This document shows positions 62,681-64,000 of a stretch of DNA of 64,000 nt, piece by piece (within the stretch, counting starts at the first letter, position 1; each line of letters begins with the position of its first letter). The stretch comes from Pseudomonas nabeulensis (GTDB taxonomy: Bacteria > Pseudomonadota > Gammaproteobacteria > Pseudomonadales > Pseudomonadaceae). Where the stretch lies: NCBI RefSeq assembly GCF_004682045.1, contig NZ_QUZT01000008.1, forward strand, positions 1 to 64,000, read 5' to 3'. Made by a program: the position numbers and the translations under genes. A model generated the notes under the pieces. That model was not told the DNA's origin and ran no database searches. It worked only from the letters and a program-made list of their open reading frames with translations.

Positions 62681-64000
62681 ATGTCCAAACTACCGTTGTT
62701 ACTGCTGCTTCTGTCCGGTGCGGTCTCCGCCGCCGAGCCTTGGGCGGATCTGGATGCGCAGATCAGCCAAGCCTTGCCTGGCGTGATCAAACTGCGCCAT
62801 GCCATTCATCAGCAGCCCGAACTGGGCAACCGTGAATTCCATACCAGCGAACGCATCGCGCAGCGCCTGCGCGAACTCGGCCTGGAGGTACAGACGGGGA
62901 TCGCCCACACCGGTGTGATTGGTATTTTACGCGGTGGCAAACCCGGCCCCGTAGTGGCGATTCGTGCCGAGCTGGATGCCTTGCCGCTCACCGAGCAAAC
63001 CGGCCTGCCCTACGCCTCGACCGTTCGCACCCAGGACGAAGGCGGTGATTTTCGCAGCCGTGGCAAAGAGGTCGGGGTGATGCACGCCTGCGGTCACGAT
63101 GCGCATATGGCGATGGCACTGGGCGTCGCCGAGGTGTTGGCGGCCCATCGTGATCAACTGCCGGGCACGCTCAAGTTGATCTTCCAGCCGGCCGAGGAAG
63201 GCCCGCCACTGGGAGAACAGGGCGGTGCGCAATTGATGATCAACGAAGGCGCGTTGCAGAATCCGGCGCCCGCAGTGATCTTCGGTATTCACGTAACGGC
63301 CGGCACGGCGGGCACGTTCACCCTCAGCCGACAACGCACCACGGCGGCGGCGGATACCTTTGTCGCGCACATCGTCGGTCGTCAAACCCACGCCGCATTC
63401 CCCTGGACCGGCATCGACCCGGTGCCGGTGGCGGCCCAGGTAATCCTGGCATGGCAGACCATTGCGAGCCGTCAATCGAACCTCAGCCTGTTGCCGGCGC
63501 CGGTGATTTCCGTGGGCCGTATCGAGGCCGGTGATCGCCACAACATCATCCCCGCCGAAGTGCGCCTGGAGGGCTCGATACGTACGGTCAGCGATGAACA
63601 GCGCGAAGACGTATTGCAACGCATGACCCGTACCGCCGAGAAAATCGCCGAAGCATCGGGGGCCTCCGCCAAGGTCGACTACCTGCCCGGCAACTACCGC
63701 GCTGGCTACAACAACACAGCCTTGGTGGATCAATTGATGCCCGTGCTGCAACAGGTCTCCACCACCCCGGTGCGTATTGACAATGGCACCTACGGCGCTG
63801 ATGACTTCGCCGAATATGCACGCCAGGTGCCGGGGATTTTCATGCGCATGGGCGTGACGCCACCCGCCTTGGAAGGCAAGACCGTCTGGCCGACCCATTC
63901 GCCGGGGTTCCAGGTGGACGACCCAACCCTGGCGGTGGGCATCCGGGCGTTGAGCCGCATGACCTTGAGCTACATGGCCAGCGGTGGTTCGGCCGAATAG
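62681..64000 (+). CDS. Periplasmic M20 family amidohydrolase
   Basis: Secreted metalloamidohydrolase of 439 residues that hydrolyses amide bonds of N-acyl amino acids or related conjugates (IAA-amino acid hydrolase/hippurate hydrolase group). The signal peptide is MSKLPLLLLLLSGAVSAAEP. Metal residues lie in HACGHDAHMAMALG and FQPAEEGP; the dimerisation domain follows IVGRQTHAAFPWTGIDPV. Near the C-terminus ...GADDFAEYARQVPG and VWPTHSPGFQVDDPTLAVG are typical. It ends exactly at the window edge with a stop, so it is complete. It is the last gene in the TonB-receptor operon. Confidence 0.92.
   Translation: MSKLPLLLLLLSGAVSAAEPWADLDAQISQALPGVIKLRHAIHQQPELGNREFHTSERIAQRLRELGLEVQTGIAHTGVIGILRGGKPGPVVAIRAELDALPLTEQTGLPYASTVRTQDEGGDFRSRGKEVGVMHACGHDAHMAMALGVAEVLAAHRDQLPGTLKLIFQPAEEGPPLGEQGGAQLMINEGALQNPAPAVIFGIHVTAGTAGTFTLSRQRTTAAADTFVAHIVGRQTHAAFPWTGIDPVPVAAQVILAWQTIASRQSNLSLLPAPVISVGRIEAGDRHNIIPAEVRLEGSIRTVSDEQREDVLQRMTRTAEKIAEASGASAKVDYLPGNYRAGYNNTALVDQLMPVLQQVSTTPVRIDNGTYGADDFAEYARQVPGIFMRMGVTPPALEGKTVWPTHSPGFQVDDPTLAVGIRALSRMTLSYMASGGSAE

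Overview
The window reads as a chromosomal segment of a Pseudomonas of the fluorescens group. The evidence is high-GC coding with strong Shine-Dalgarno sites, several families of GTAG/GTGG-headed REP palindromes arranged as REPIN doublets, a REP-associated tyrosine transposase (RAYT), and genus-typical proteins such as DUF1652, PfAlkC-type AlkC and an STN-bearing siderophore receptor. I saw no rRNA, tRNA, CRISPR array or prophage.

Layout. 0.1-6.8 kb: a DkgB-like reductase, then a leftward three-gene BvgA/BvgS-like phosphorelay (LuxR-type regulator, 1205-aa hybrid kinase, degenerate receiver), then mgtC with a long structured leader. 7.4-12 kb: GNAT, FKBP, a PAS-LuxR regulator, DUF1652, a YdeE-like exporter and an RcnB-like periplasmic protein. 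12-13 kb: a RAYT flanked by two almost identical 130-bp REPINs. 12.9-20.5 kb: XRE-cupin regulator, glutamine-synthetase-like ligase, AlkC, then a LysR regulator divergent from a GMC oxidoreductase and an MHS transporter. 20.6-25 kb: topB behind a LexA-box-like site, a frameshifted CBS-domain gene, a Sir2 deacylase, and an orphan small gene behind a promoter with a perfect inverted repeat. 25-28.8 kb: LysR plus scoA-scoB-atoB for ketone bodies or acetoacetate. 29-31 kb: two lipoproteins, convergent. 31.3-36.3 kb: an orphan RHS polymorphic toxin with an RNase A-like C-terminal domain and its immunity gene. 36-44.9 kb: a second-type (zinc, E. coli-like) HemB, PhzF-like and GST genes, histidine phosphatase, TerC, NhaR, an MFS exporter, DUF1993 and YceH. 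44.9-51.3 kb: an iron-siderophore ABC system (fecBCDE-like) and its TonB receptor, with Fur-like sites. 51.4-52.9 kb: LysR and a SnoaL-like protein. 53.4-64 kb: a probable catabolic cluster (IclR, acyl-CoA ligase, zinc alcohol dehydrogenase, enoyl-CoA hydratase, TonB receptor, ACS-type transporter, SfnB/DszC-like flavoprotein, secreted M20 amidohydrolase).

The most unusual signals are: two 166-bp non-autonomous elements with IS4-like 18-bp ends that each carry a REPIN and sit inside another REP with a 10-bp target duplication; the SOS-like box before topB; the RHS toxin whose start is coupled to a tiny leader ORF with a sequestered ribosome site; a REPIN that supplies the last 21 residues of the GMC oxidoreductase; and the catabolic cluster at the right end, whose substrate is unknown.
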